A stretch of DNA of 64,000 bases from Donghicola mangrovi (GCF_013377535.1 NZ_JABCJE010000003.1:434001-498000); one strand, 5' to 3'; counted from the stretch's first letter, positions 17,921-26,907 are shown. Translations and numbers: made by a program. Notes: generated by a model not told the origin, from the sequence alone.

Positions 17921-19741
17921 ATGGCACGCGCACCCTTACTCCAGCTTTCCGACATCTCGCTGACTTTCGGCGGTGATCCTGTATTCTCCGGCCTCTCGCT
18001 GAACGTTCAGCCGGGGGACCGTGTGGCCTTGGTTGGCCGCAACGGGTCCGGCAAATCCACCTTGATGAAGGTCATGGCCGGTCTGGTCGAGGCCGACAGC
18101 GGTGACCGTGTGGTCGGGCCGGGCATCACCGTGGGCTACATGGAGCAGGACCCCTCAATGGAAGGTTTCGCGACGCTGGGGGATTTCGCCTCGAGCCGTC
18201 TGGATGCCTCCGAGATGTACAAGATCGAGATGGTGGCCGAAGGGCTGAAATTCGATCCGTCGCGCGATGTGAACGTGGCCTCGGGCGGGGAACGCCGCCG
18301 CGCCGCACTGGCCAAGCTGATGGCCGAAGCGCCAGAACTGATGCTGCTGGACGAGCCGACCAACCACCTTGATATCGAGGCGATTGCCTGGCTGGAAAAC
18401 GAGCTGAAGAATACCCGTGACGCCTATGTGCTGATCTCTCACGACCGCGCGTTCCTGCGTGCGCTGACCCGCGCGACCTTGTGGATCGACCGCGGTGAAG
18501 TGCGCCGTCAGGAACTGGGCTTCGAAAATTTCGAAGCGTGGCGCGACAAGGTCTGGGACGACGAGGACGAGCAGCGCCACAAGCTGAACCGCAAGATCAA
18601 GGCCGAGGCCCGTTGGGCCGTCGAAGGCATCAGCGCCCGCCGCAAGCGCAACATGGGCCGTGTGCGCGCCCTTCAGGACCTGCGCGAACAGCGCGCCAAC
18701 CAGATCAAACGCCAAGGCGCCGCCGCCATGGCGCTGGAAAGCGGCCCCCAGTCGGGCAAGCGCGTGGTCGAGGCTGAAGGCATCAGCAAGACCTACGGTG
18801 ACAAGGTCATCCTGCGGGACTTCTCGATCAAGATCCAGCGTGGGGACCGTGTGGCCTTTGTCGGGCCGAACGGCGTGGGCAAGACGACCCTGCTGAAGAT
18901 GCTGATGGGGCAGGAGCAGCCGGACACCGGCACCGTGACCCTTGGCACCAACCTGCTGCCGGCGATCTTTGATCAGGCGCGTGCGCAGCTCGACCCCGAG
19001 ATGACCCTGTGGGACAGCCTGACCGGCGATCCTGACATGCGCGTGAGCGGGCAGGCGGATCAGGTGATGGTGCGCGGCACCCCCAAGCACGTGGTCGGCT
19101 ATCTAAAGGAATTCCTGTTCGCCGAAGCGCAGGCCCGTGCCCCCGTGCGCAGCCTGTCAGGCGGTGAAAAGGCGCGACTCTTGCTGGCCAAGATCATGGC
19201 GCGCGAGAGCAACCTCTTGGTGCTCGACGAACCGACCAACGATCTGGATGTGGAAACGCTGGACCTGTTGCAAGAGTTGCTGGACAGCTATGACGGCACC
19301 GTGCTGCTGGTCAGCCACGACCGTGACTTCCTTGACCGTGTGTCGGCGACGACCATCGCGATGGAAGGCAACGGCAAGGCCACCGTCTATGCGGGCGGTT
19401 GGTCCGACTATCAGGCGCAAAAGGCCCTGACCGCCAAGGAAGAGGCCAAAGCCGCCCCCAAGGTCGAGAAGCCGAAAGAAGAGCCCAAAGCCGCCGCGCC
19501 CAAGGCCACCAAAGACGGCCTGACCTATAGCGAGAAGCACCGTCTGGACGCTTTGCCCGCCGAGATGGAGCGTCTGGAGGTCGAGATCGCCAAGCTCGAA
19601 GAGTTTCTGGCGAACCCCGACCTTTTCACCAAGGAGCCCTTGAAGTTCAAGAAGGCCTCCGAAGGTCTGGTCGAGCGGCAAGAGAAGCTGGCCGCTGCCG
19701 AAGAAGAGTGGCTGATGCTCGAGGAAAAGGCCGCCGGTTAA
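17921..19741 (+). CDS. uup: ABC-F family ATPase (Uup-like)
   Basis: Soluble protein with two ATP-binding cassettes and no membrane domain, of the ribosome-associated ABC-F group. The first Walker A is GRNGSGKST near 40 and the second GPNGVGKTT near 316. Signature SGGE motifs are present in both halves, each followed by LLDEPTN or VLDEPTN. A Lys/Ala/Glu/Pro-rich linker near 500-530 leads to a C-terminal coiled coil (about 535-600), which marks the Uup subgroup. Its 3' end overlaps the convergent SDR gene by four bases. Confidence 0.9.
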   Translation: MARAPLLQLSDISLTFGGDPVFSGLSLNVQPGDRVALVGRNGSGKSTLMKVMAGLVEADSGDRVVGPGITVGYMEQDPSMEGFATLGDFASSRLDASEMYKIEMVAEGLKFDPSRDVNVASGGERRRAALAKLMAEAPELMLLDEPTNHLDIEAIAWLENELKNTRDAYVLISHDRAFLRALTRATLWIDRGEVRRQELGFENFEAWRDKVWDDEDEQRHKLNRKIKAEARWAVEGISARRKRNMGRVRALQDLREQRANQIKRQGAAAMALESGPQSGKRVVEAEGISKTYGDKVILRDFSIKIQRGDRVAFVGPNGVGKTTLLKMLMGQEQPDTGTVTLGTNLLPAIFDQARAQLDPEMTLWDSLTGDPDMRVSGQADQVMVRGTPKHVVGYLKEFLFAEAQARAPVRSLSGGEKARLLLAKIMARESNLLVLDEPTNDLDVETLDLLQELLDSYDGTVLLVSHDRDFLDRVSATTIAMEGNGKATVYAGGWSDYQAQKALTAKEEAKAAPKVEKPKEEPKAAAPKATKDGLTYSEKHRLDALPAEMERLEVEIAKLEEFLANPDLFTKEPLKFKKASEGLVERQEKLAAAEEEWLMLEEKAAG

Positions 19742-20493
19742 GGCATCCTGAGCGCGCCGTCGATCCGGATGACCGACCCGTTCAGATAGGGGCAGGTCAG
19801 GATGAACCCGACGGTGCGCGCGTATTCCTGCGGGTCACCAAGGCGTTTGGGGAAAGTCACGTCGGCGGCCAGACCGTCCATGACCTCTTGGCCCAGACTT
19901 TCCAGCATCGGCGTGCGAAAGATGCCCGGCGCGATTGCCATGCAGCGTACCCCGACCGAGGCCAAGTCCCGCGCCATAGGTAGGGCAAGCGCCGCGATCC
20001 CGCCCTTGGAGGCTGCATAGGCGGCTTGGCCCTTTTGCCCTTCGAACGCGGCGATGGAGGCGGTGTTGACGATCACCCCGCGCTGCCCGTCCGCATCGGG
20101 CGCATTTTTCGACATGATTTCAGCGGCCAAGCGCCCGACGTTGAAGCTGCCGGTCAGGTTGATGTCGATGGTGCGTTTCCAGCTGTCCAGCCCGTGGGGG
20201 CCATTCCGGCCCAAGGTTTTCTCGGCCGTGGCAATGCCCGCGCAGTTGATCGCGGCGGTCAGCCCGCCCATGTGGTTTGTGGCGGCGGACAGGGCGGCCT
20301 GAACCGACCCTTCGTCCGTGACATCGCATTCCTGAAAGCCTGTGCCGATCTCTGCGGCCTGCTCGGTGCCCCGCGTGGTGTCGCGGTCCAGCAGGAAGAC
20401 CTGCGCCCCCGATGCGGCCAGAAACCGCGCCGTGGCGTTGCCCAATCCCGATGCGCCGCCGGTCACGACGGCCTTAATGCCGGTCAAATCCAT
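19738..20493 (-). CDS. SDR-family dehydrogenase (3-hydroxyacyl-CoA dehydrogenase type 2-like)
   Basis: Classical 251-aa short-chain dehydrogenase. The NAD-binding TGGASGLG is at 11-18, NCAG at 83-86, and the catalytic triad is S146, Y159 and K163 (YAASK). D36 after the second strand favours NAD+ over NADP+. Overall it resembles HSD10-type 3-hydroxyacyl-CoA or 2-methyl-3-hydroxybutyryl-CoA dehydrogenases. The 66-base leader holds a perfect 6+6 palindrome just upstream of the GGGGAGG ribosome-binding site. The exact substrate is inferred. Confidence 0.87.
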   Translation of the reverse strand: MDLTGIKAVVTGGASGLGNATARFLAASGAQVFLLDRDTTRGTEQAAEIGTGFQECDVTDEGSVQAALSAATNHMGGLTAAINCAGIATAEKTLGRNGPHGLDSWKRTIDINLTGSFNVGRLAAEIMSKNAPDADGQRGVIVNTASIAAFEGQKGQAAYAASKGGIAALALPMARDLASVGVRCMAIAPGIFRTPMLESLGQEVMDGLAADVTFPKRLGDPQEYARTVGFILTCPYLNGSVIRIDGALRMP

Positions 20494-20510
20494 CCGAGTT
20501 CCTCCCCTAA

Positions 20511-20526
20511 CTGAACGGTTGTTCAG
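20511..20526 (-). promoter_or_regulatory. Inverted repeat upstream of the SDR gene, candidate operator
   Basis: CTGAAC at 20511-20516 and GTTCAG at 20521-20526 form a perfect 6+6 palindrome with a GGTT centre, 18 bases upstream of the SDR start codon. There is no U-tract, so a terminator is unlikely. The form (AAC-N4-GTT) resembles TetR-family operators. No TetR gene is nearby. Confidence 0.45.
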
Positions 20527-20559
20527 AAAGTGGCCGGAACGCGGCGGACTGTCCAGCCC

Positions 20560-21852
20560 CTATTGCAGGGGACGGATTTTCAGCTTGGTGATGCGGTTCG
20601 CCTCGCGCGCCAGAACAAGGAACCGGAAGCCGTGGAAGCTGAACACCTGACCGGGGGTCGGGATCATCTGCGCCTCGTGGATCACCAGACCGGCAATGGT
20701 GTTGGCCTCGATGTCGGGCAGGTTCCATTCAGTGGCGCGGTTCAGGTCGCGGATCGTCATCGCGCCGTCCACGATGTAGTTGCCGTCGTCGGACTTCTTG
20801 ATTGGCAGCTCGGCCTCGGCGTCGAATTCGTCGGTGATCTGGCCGACGATCTCTTCCAGAATGTCTTCCAGCGTGATCAGGCCTTCGATGCTACCGTATT
20901 CGTCCACCACCAGCGCAAAGTGCGTGCGGCGGCGCAGGAACTGGCGCATCTGCTCGTCCAGCGAGGTGGTGTCGGGGATAAAGTAGGGCTTCATCGCGAC
21001 GCTGGTGATGTCAAAGGTCTTCATGGCCTCGGGGTCGCGCAGGAACACGTCCATAGCGCGCATCAGGTCCTTGGCGTGGACGACGCCGACAATATTCTCC
21101 TGATCGCCCTTATAGAGCGGCAGGCGGGTGTGGTTGCTTTCCAGACATTGGGCCAGAATATCCTCGACCGGCGCGTCCGCGTTGATCATCTCGATCGAGG
21201 AGCGGTGCAGCATGACCTCTTCGACGTAGCGGTCGTTCAGGTCCAGTGCGCCAAGGATCCGGTCGCGGTCTTCTTTCTCGACCACGCCTTCGGAGTGGCC
21301 CAGTTGCAGGGCGCCGGCGATTTCCTCGCGCACGGCCAGAATTTGGCTGTCGGGGTCGGTCTGCACGCCGAACATACGCAGCACCAGACGCACCAGCGAA
21401 CGCACCGCATACACCACCGGAGAGAAGATGCGCACAATCCACGTGATCAGCGGGGCGACGCGGGCGGCGGCAACCTCGGCATTGGTGATCGCATAGGTTT
21501 TCGGCAACACCTCGGCAAAGACCAGAACCAGCAGGGTCATGACCATGGTTGCCAGCGCCACACCCGATTCCCCGAACAGGCGGGTGAACAGGGCGGTCGC
21601 CATCGAGGTCGCCAGAATGTTGACGAGGTTGTTCCCCAACAGCACCGAGCCGATCAGACGTTCATTGTCCTCGGTGATCTTCAGCGCCTGTTCGGCCCCG
21701 CTGGAGCCTTTGTCCGCATTGGCGCGCAGTTTCCCCCGAGAGGCCGCCGTCAGCGCCGTTTCCGAGCCGGAGAACAGGGCGGACAGCAGCAACAGCAGCA
21801 GAATGCCACCGGCGGTCGTGTAGAACGAAGCGTCAAGAAGGGAGGTATCCAT
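20560..21852 (-). CDS. CNNM/CorC-family membrane protein (DUF21 plus CBS domains)
   Basis: Inner-membrane protein of the HlyC/CorC family, linked to Mg2+/Co2+ export or homeostasis. Residues about 5-145 carry the DUF21 transmembrane domain (LLLLLLSALFSGSETALTAA is its start). Residues about 215-340 form two CBS domains, with DRYVEEVMLHRSSIEMI at the beginning. Residues about 350-430 are the CorC_HlyC domain. The length of 430 is typical. It lies 36 bases downstream of xerD on the same strand. The older label of hemolysin is misleading. Confidence 0.88.
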   Translation of the reverse strand: MDTSLLDASFYTTAGGILLLLLLSALFSGSETALTAASRGKLRANADKGSSGAEQALKITEDNERLIGSVLLGNNLVNILATSMATALFTRLFGESGVALATMVMTLLVLVFAEVLPKTYAITNAEVAAARVAPLITWIVRIFSPVVYAVRSLVRLVLRMFGVQTDPDSQILAVREEIAGALQLGHSEGVVEKEDRDRILGALDLNDRYVEEVMLHRSSIEMINADAPVEDILAQCLESNHTRLPLYKGDQENIVGVVHAKDLMRAMDVFLRDPEAMKTFDITSVAMKPYFIPDTTSLDEQMRQFLRRRTHFALVVDEYGSIEGLITLEDILEEIVGQITDEFDAEAELPIKKSDDGNYIVDGAMTIRDLNRATEWNLPDIEANTIAGLVIHEAQMIPTPGQVFSFHGFRFLVLAREANRITKLKIRPLQ

Positions 21853-21888
21853 TGGTCTCTCAGAATAGTGTAGGGGGCAGATGGCGCC

Positions 21889-22818
21889 TCAGGAGCCTTT
21901 CGCCAAGGGGTGATGCTCGAAAACCAGCGATTTCAGCCGCTCTTGCAGAACATGCGTATAGATTTCGGTTGTGCCAAGGTCCGCGTGCCCCAGCAAGGTC
22001 TGGATGGCCCGCAGGTCGGCCCCGTTCGCCAGAAGATGCGTCGCAAAGGCGTGGCGCAGGGTGTGGGGCGTGACCGCAGACGGGGACACACCGCCCTGAA
22101 CGGCGAAATCCTTGATCATCAGATAGAAGGCGTGGCGCGTCAGGTGCCCCTGTTTGCCGCGGGACGGGAACAGATAGGGCGAGACGGGTTTGCCGCGCAG
22201 GCGCCCCTCTTCTTCGGCGGCGTCGCGGTGTTCGAGCCACAGGATCAGCGCATCACGGGCCGGTTCGGACAGGGGAACCATGCGCTCCTTGCCGCCTTTG
22301 CCCTTGATCAGCAGCATACGGGGATCGCCCCGCGTGGCCCCAACGGGCAGGCCGACCAGTTCGCTGACGCGCATCCCCGTGCCGTAAAGCAGTTCCATCA
22401 GGCAGGTGTTGCGGGCCTGATCGGCGGGGGTGCGGCCCGATGCGGCGGCGGCATCCAGAAGGCGCGTGACGTCCTCTTGGCTTAGGGTTTTGGGCAGACG
22501 CTTGGCCTTGCCGGGGCCGCTGATCTGGATGACGGGATTGCTCTCGCGCCAGCCTTCGTCGTGGACGAAACGATACAGCTGTTTCAGCGCGGACAGGCGG
22601 CGGGCGCGGGTGGATTGGGACAGGCCCTGCGCCTCGCAGAAGATCAGATAATCCTCGAGGTCCGCGCGGACGGCATCGGCAAAGTTGAGCCCCTTGCGCG
22701 ACAGCCAGTCCGCAGCGTCTTTCAGATCGCGGCCATAGGCCAGAAGCGTGTTGGTCGCCGCGTTCTGTTCGGCGGCCTGCGCCTCGAGAAAGCTGGAGAT
22801 CCAGCGGTGATCCTGCAT
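21889..22818 (-). CDS. xerD: Site-specific tyrosine recombinase XerD
   Basis: Resolves chromosome dimers at dif with XerC. The N-terminal SAM-like domain (about 1-90) is followed by the catalytic domain with every active-site residue: R150 (GTGMRVSEL), K174, H252 and R255 (PHTLRHAFATHLL), H278 (LLGHADL) and Y287 (IYTH). The length of 309 and the housekeeping context argue against a phage integrase. XerD is preferred over XerC from the ETY-type motif LGTTEIYTHV, but the split between the two is not certain. Confidence 0.9.
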   Translation of the reverse strand: MQDHRWISSFLEAQAAEQNAATNTLLAYGRDLKDAADWLSRKGLNFADAVRADLEDYLIFCEAQGLSQSTRARRLSALKQLYRFVHDEGWRESNPVIQISGPGKAKRLPKTLSQEDVTRLLDAAAASGRTPADQARNTCLMELLYGTGMRVSELVGLPVGATRGDPRMLLIKGKGGKERMVPLSEPARDALILWLEHRDAAEEEGRLRGKPVSPYLFPSRGKQGHLTRHAFYLMIKDFAVQGGVSPSAVTPHTLRHAFATHLLANGADLRAIQTLLGHADLGTTEIYTHVLQERLKSLVFEHHPLAKGS

Positions 22819-22827
22819 CGCCGGGCC

Positions 22828-24342
22828 TCAGGTCGTCTCGAGCAGCATCAGCTGGATCGCCACGGTGCGCGCGGTTTCCTCGAGGCCGACGGCGCGGAAC
22901 AGCGACAGGGCTTCGGTGATCTGGCGCGGGTCGCTGCGGGTGCCTTGGGACAACTTGGCCATAGCGCGCAGGATTGCCTCGCCGATGGCGCGGTTGTCGA
23001 TCAGGGCCTGCATCCCAGAGGTGGGCGGCGTGGTGAAGCCGTCATAGATCGCCCGCAGACGGGGCTGGGTGGGCGGCGTTTCGGGCATTTTCCCCGTGGC
23101 CGCGGCCCGCAGCATGATGTCCGTGGGGGTGATCTTGGGCAGGCGCCGCGCGGCCTCTTCGTAGCCGGGGGACAATAGAGCCACCTCCAGCGCGTTACGC
23201 TGATGCGCGCCGGCCAGGTCGATGTCCAGCAGACGGGTGCCGAACAGGCGGGCAAAGGTGACCTGCAGGCCGACCTCGCCCATGCGGGTCCAAGCGTCGG
23301 GCAGGGTGCGCATGATCGCCTGCTTGTCGCGGCGGTTCAAAGCGGTCTCGAACCGCTGCAAGGCCTCGACCCGATCCCAGACACCGCCGGACGCCGCCGG
23401 AAGCCGCGCCGAGTAGATGCCCAGAAAGCTGTTTTCGGACAGGGCACCGGCGCGGGCCAGCCGTTCGGCGGCCTCCAGCTGGGCCTTCCAACCGGCCACG
23501 GGGCGCAGGTCCGCATGGGCAAAGGCGCGGGGCAGGGTGCTGGTTGGCATCCGCTCTCCGATCGCTTCGAACAGGCGGAATTCCAGCGGGGTCGGGTCCT
23601 CGGGGAAGGCGAGCAGGTCGTCCTCTTCAAAGAGGTCGGGATCAAGGAACCGCGCCAGCAGCGCATCCTCGTCCGGCTCCAGCACGCCCAATGCCTCGGC
23701 GGTGCCCAGAACCAGCGCGGCGGTGCTCCACTTGCCGCGGCGGGCAAGGCAGAAGATCCGCGCAGGATAGCGGGCCGACAATTCGGGGCGGCGGTCAATC
23801 TCGGCGCAACGGGCGTCCTCGTTGCCGGTCAGAAGCGAGGCATCAAAGGCCCGCTGGAACAGTTGCGGCGTGTCGATGCCCGCGCGCTCCATCAATGCCT
23901 CGGCCTGTTCGACCGCGCCAAGCTTCAGCAACTGATCCACGCGCAACTGCAGGAAATCCCCGTTGCGCTTGATCCCGACAGGGGCGTCCGCCTCGGCCAG
24001 AAGCAGAGTGAACATCAGCGCGCGCACCGACGGCAGTTCGGAATTTCCGGCCTGCTGCATCAGACGCGCCAGATCATCGGGGCTGCTGCGTCGCCACAAA
24101 TCCGTAGGAAATCCGGTGACTGACTGCGACAGCAATCCCGCCGCATCGGACGTGACACTTTCCAGCGCGGTCACGGTGACCTCGGGGGCGGCCGCACCAC
24201 CAAGCGCGCCGCTGTCCAGTGGCGGAACGGCTGCGGGTGTCACCTCGATGGAATTGGACAGCCAGTCGATCGCGGAAAGTGGCGCTTGGGCCACCGCGAT
24301 CCCCGGCCAAAGGGCCACCAGAATGGCGGCCTTATTGAACAT
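22828..24342 (-). CDS. Unrecognised exported protein, 504 aa
   Basis: I recognise no domain. A signal peptide covers about residues 1-19 (hydrophobic AAILVALW, then AVA before Q). The rest is an Ala/Leu/Arg-rich helical protein with tetratricopeptide-like spacing of short helices (for example QLLKLGAVEQAEALMERAG near 130-150), suggesting a periplasmic helical-repeat scaffold. The ATG at 24342 has AGGAGG upstream; a longer in-frame start is less likely. The gene follows a 49-aa membrane ORF that overlaps its first 11 bases, and precedes xerD by 9 bases, so all three are probably co-transcribed. Confidence 0.8.
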   Translation of the reverse strand: MFNKAAILVALWPGIAVAQAPLSAIDWLSNSIEVTPAAVPPLDSGALGGAAAPEVTVTALESVTSDAAGLLSQSVTGFPTDLWRRSSPDDLARLMQQAGNSELPSVRALMFTLLLAEADAPVGIKRNGDFLQLRVDQLLKLGAVEQAEALMERAGIDTPQLFQRAFDASLLTGNEDARCAEIDRRPELSARYPARIFCLARRGKWSTAALVLGTAEALGVLEPDEDALLARFLDPDLFEEDDLLAFPEDPTPLEFRLFEAIGERMPTSTLPRAFAHADLRPVAGWKAQLEAAERLARAGALSENSFLGIYSARLPAASGGVWDRVEALQRFETALNRRDKQAIMRTLPDAWTRMGEVGLQVTFARLFGTRLLDIDLAGAHQRNALEVALLSPGYEEAARRLPKITPTDIMLRAAATGKMPETPPTQPRLRAIYDGFTTPPTSGMQALIDNRAIGEAILRAMAKLSQGTRSDPRQITEALSLFRAVGLEETARTVAIQLMLLETT

Positions 24343-24481
24343 GCAGGATAACCTCCTGTCGGACTTCGTCAGCGGGGGCAGAGAAATCAGCCCCGAGGAA
24401 CGGCCCGACATAGGCATAGCAGACCAGCCCGACGGCCCCTAGAACTGCAAGATAAAAAAGCCATTTGATAATGCGCCCCAT
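24332..24481 (-). CDS. Small single-pass membrane protein, 49 aa
   Basis: ATG at 24481 with GAGGGGA upstream opens a 49-codon frame ending at TAA (24332-24334). The product starts MGRIIKWLFYLAVLG and has one transmembrane helix at about 5-26 followed by a short acidic tail. Its last 11 bases overlap the start of the 504-aa gene, whose ribosome-binding site lies inside this frame, a pattern of translational coupling. Good initiation signal plus coupling supports a real gene. I do not recognise a family. Confidence 0.68.
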   Translation of the reverse strand: MGRIIKWLFYLAVLGAVGLVCYAYVGPFLGADFSAPADEVRQEVILHVQ

Positions 24482-24607
24482 AGTCCCCTCATTCTCGTAT
24501 GTTTGGGTTTGGCGGAGATTATATATGGCATTTCCGTCAAGTTCACGTCATTGAAGGCGACGAATTGCAATTTAGCGTGAACGCGCCGATACGCCTAAAC
24601 GGAAGCC

Positions 24608-25159
24608 ATGACGATACGCCTTAAAAAGACGGTAGTCCTGATCGGGATGATGGGAGCAGGGAAAACAGCTGTAGGGCGTGCGCTGGCCGAACGCCTGCAC
24701 GTGCCCTTCATGGATTCCGACGAGGAAATCGAACGCGCCGCCGCCATGTCGATCCCCGAGATTTTTGCCCGCGACGGCGAGGATTTCTTCCGTGCCCGCG
24801 AGAGCGAGGTCATTTCGCGCCTGATCACCACCGATGGCGCGATCCTCAGCACCGGGGGCGGGGCCTTTCTTCAGGCGCGCAACCGCGAGGTGATCCACGA
24901 AAAGGGCGTGTCGGTCTGGCTGGATGCCGAACTGCAGACCCTGTGGAACCGTGTCCGCAACAAGACCACGCGTCCCTTGCTGCGCACCAAAGACCCCAAG
25001 GCCACCCTGACCGAGATCTACCACAAGCGCGTGCCCATCTACGCCAAGGCTGATCTGCGCGTCACATCCGAACCGCGCCTGCCGATTCCCGAGATGGCCG
25101 AGCGCGTGATCGAAGCTCTGAAAACCCGCCCCGATGTTCTGGAGGTCTGTGATGATTGA
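24608..25159 (+). CDS. aroK: Shikimate kinase
   Basis: Phosphorylates shikimate in the aromatic amino-acid pathway. The P-loop GMMGAGKT is at 13-20. The shikimate-binding DSDEEIE (about 36-42) and GGG (STGGGAF near 80) follow, and R-P-L-L near 119 is the lid region. The length of 183 is normal. Its last bases overlap the aroB start (ATG at 25152), so the pair is translationally coupled. It is divergent from the 49-aa ORF. Confidence 0.95.
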   Translation: MTIRLKKTVVLIGMMGAGKTAVGRALAERLHVPFMDSDEEIERAAAMSIPEIFARDGEDFFRARESEVISRLITTDGAILSTGGGAFLQARNREVIHEKGVSVWLDAELQTLWNRVRNKTTRPLLRTKDPKATLTEIYHKRVPIYAKADLRVTSEPRLPIPEMAERVIEALKTRPDVLEVCDD

Positions 25160-26267
25160 AACCGTCTCTGTTCCGCTGCCCGGCCGTGAATACAACATCC
25201 GCGTGGGCCAAGGCCTGATCGCCAGCGCGGGCGCCGAAATCGCCCCCTTGCTGCGCCGGAAAAAGGTCGCCGTTGTCACCGACGAAAACGTAGGCGCGAT
25301 CCATCTCGAAACCCTGCGCGCGGGCCTCGAGTCCGAGGGCATCACCATGACCGCCCTGACCCTGCCCGCAGGTGAAAGCACCAAAAGCTGGCCCCACTTC
25401 ACCCGCACCGTCGAATGGCTGCTCTCTGAACAGGTCGAGCGCCGCGATGTGGTTGTGGCGTTGGGTGGCGGCGTGATCGGCGATCTGGTTGGCTTTGCCG
25501 CATCGGTCCTGCGCCGCGGCGTGCGTTTCGTGCAAATCCCGACCTCGCTGCTGGCCCAAGTGGACAGCTCGGTCGGTGGCAAGACCGGCATCAACACCTC
25601 TCACGGCAAGAACCTCGTGGGCGCGTTCCATCAACCCAGCCTCGTGCTGGCCGACACGGATGCCCTCGGGACACTGACCCAGCGCGATTTCCTTGCCGGC
25701 TATGGCGAGGTCATCAAATACGGCCTCCTCGGGGATGCAAACTTCTTCGAGTGGCTGGAAGAGAACGCCACTAAAATGGCCGCCGGCGATGTGGACGCTC
25801 GCATCTATGCGGTCAAACGCTCGGTCGAGATGAAGGCCGAAATCGTTCTGCGCGACGAAACCGAACAGGGCGACCGTGCGCTTCTGAACCTCGGCCACAC
25901 CTTCTGCCACGCGTTCGAGGCCGCCACAGGCTACTCCGACCGATTGCTTCACGGCGAAGGCGTCGCCATTGGCTGTGCGCTGGCCTTCGAACTCTCGTCG
26001 CGCCTTGGCCTCTGCCCCCAAGAAGACCCCTCGCGCCTGCGCCAGCACCTGCGCGAGATGGGCACCAAAGTGGACCTCGCCGACATTCCCGGCGAACTGC
26101 CCGACGCGGACAAACTGCTCGATCTGATGGGGCAGGACAAAAAGGTCGTGGACGGCCAACTCCGCTTCATCCTCGCCCGCGGCATCGGCCAAGCCTTTGT
26201 CACCTCGGACGTACCCCGCGACATGGTCCGCACGCTGTTGCAAGAGGCCCTCGACGCCCGCCGCTAA
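25152..26267 (+). CDS. aroB: 3-dehydroquinate synthase
   Basis: NAD- and metal-dependent enzyme that cyclises DAHP to 3-dehydroquinate, the second step of the shikimate pathway. The nucleotide-binding GGGVIGDLVGFAAS lies near 106-119. Metal and catalytic blocks follow: YGEVIKYGLL near 184-193, and the LGHTFCHAFE and HGEGVAIG histidines near 246 and 264. The length of 371 fits. The start at 25152 overlaps aroK by 8 bases. A stem-loop with a T-tract follows the stop codon. Confidence 0.95.
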   Translation: MIETVSVPLPGREYNIRVGQGLIASAGAEIAPLLRRKKVAVVTDENVGAIHLETLRAGLESEGITMTALTLPAGESTKSWPHFTRTVEWLLSEQVERRDVVVALGGGVIGDLVGFAASVLRRGVRFVQIPTSLLAQVDSSVGGKTGINTSHGKNLVGAFHQPSLVLADTDALGTLTQRDFLAGYGEVIKYGLLGDANFFEWLEENATKMAAGDVDARIYAVKRSVEMKAEIVLRDETEQGDRALLNLGHTFCHAFEAATGYSDRLLHGEGVAIGCALAFELSSRLGLCPQEDPSRLRQHLREMGTKVDLADIPGELPDADKLLDLMGQDKKVVDGQLRFILARGIGQAFVTSDVPRDMVRTLLQEALDARR

Positions 26268-26272
26268 ACACC

Positions 26273-26299
26273 AAGGCCCGCCACCAGAGCGGGCCTTTT
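26273..26299 (+). terminator. Intrinsic terminator of aroKB
   Basis: AAGGCCCGC (26273-26281) pairs with GCGGGCCTT (26289-26297) around a 7-base loop, followed by TTG and a T-rich stretch. It starts five bases after the aroB stop. Confidence 0.85.
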
Positions 26300-26351
26300 G
26301 CTTTCTTCTTTGCCCCAAATACTCACGGCACCACACCCGCCAAGATCCCAA

Positions 26352-26379
26352 AGCAAAAAGAAAGGGGCCCGAAGGCCCC
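26352..26379 (-). terminator. Intrinsic terminator of ssb
   Basis: On the reverse strand GGGGCC-UUCG-GGCCCC (stem 26364-26369 with 26374-26379) is followed by TTTCTTTTTGC. The UUCG tetraloop and T-tract make it a strong terminator, 12 bases beyond the ssb stop. Confidence 0.85.
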
Positions 26380-26391
26380 CACACGTTCAAC

Positions 26392-26907
26392 TTAGAACGG
26401 AATTTCGTCGTCCAGATCACGGCTGCCGCCGCCACCCTGACCGCCGCCGTAGCCGCCGCCCATATCCGATGGGCCGCGATCGTCATAGCCGCCGCGGTCA
26501 TACCCGCCGCCCTGACCTCCGCCATAGCCGCCACCGCCGCCCTGACCGCCTTCGTTGCGGCCGTCCAGCATGGTCAATTCACCGCGATAGGGGCGCAGCA
26601 CGACCTCGGTCGAATAGCGGTCCTGACCGGACTGGTCCTGCCATTTGCGGGTCTCAAGCTGGCCCTCGATATAAACCTTGGAGCCTTTGCGCAGATACTG
26701 CTCGGCCAGCTTTACCAGCGGCTCCGAGAAGATCGCGACGGTGTGCCACTCGGTGCGTTCCTTGCGCTCGCCCGAGGCGCGGTCGCGCCAGGTTTCCGAA
26801 GTAGCGATCCGCAGGTTGGCCACCTTGCCGCCGTTCTGGAAGCTGCGCACCTCGGGGTCGCGTCCCAGATTTCCTACCAGAATAACCTTGTTCACCGATC
26901 CGGCCAT
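26392..26907 (-). CDS. ssb: Single-stranded DNA-binding protein
   Basis: Tetrameric OB-fold protein that coats single-stranded DNA in replication and repair. The OB domain covers about 1-112 and begins [15 protein letters not shown]. It is followed by a glycine-rich linker (about 118-160, built of [11 protein letters not shown]-like units) and the conserved partner-binding tip DLDDEIPF. The 171-residue length is normal. The ATG at 26907 is the family start; a longer in-frame extension is ignored. Confidence 0.95.
   Translation of the reverse strand: MAGSVNKVILVGNLGRDPEVRSFQNGGKVANLRIATSETWRDRASGERKERTEWHTVAIFSEPLVKLAEQYLRKGSKVYIEGQLETRKWQDQSGQDRYSTEVVLRPYRGELTMLDGRNEGGQGGGGGYGGGQGGGYDRGGYDDRGPSDMGGGYGGGQGGGGSRDLDDEIPF

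Noticed and set aside
20530-21873. Forward open frame of over 400 codons across the CorC-type gene
   Set aside because: The reverse-strand protein has DUF21, CBS and CorC_HlyC domains. The forward translation is His/Gln-rich with no fold.
21889-22818. Tyrosine recombinase as a sign of a mobile element
   Set aside because: Length, motif set and housekeeping context fit XerD; no attachment-site repeats or cargo genes are visible.
26440-26560. Apparent tandem repeat in DNA
   Set aside because: It encodes the glycine-rich linker of SSB (GGGYGGGQ-like units) and is normal for the family.
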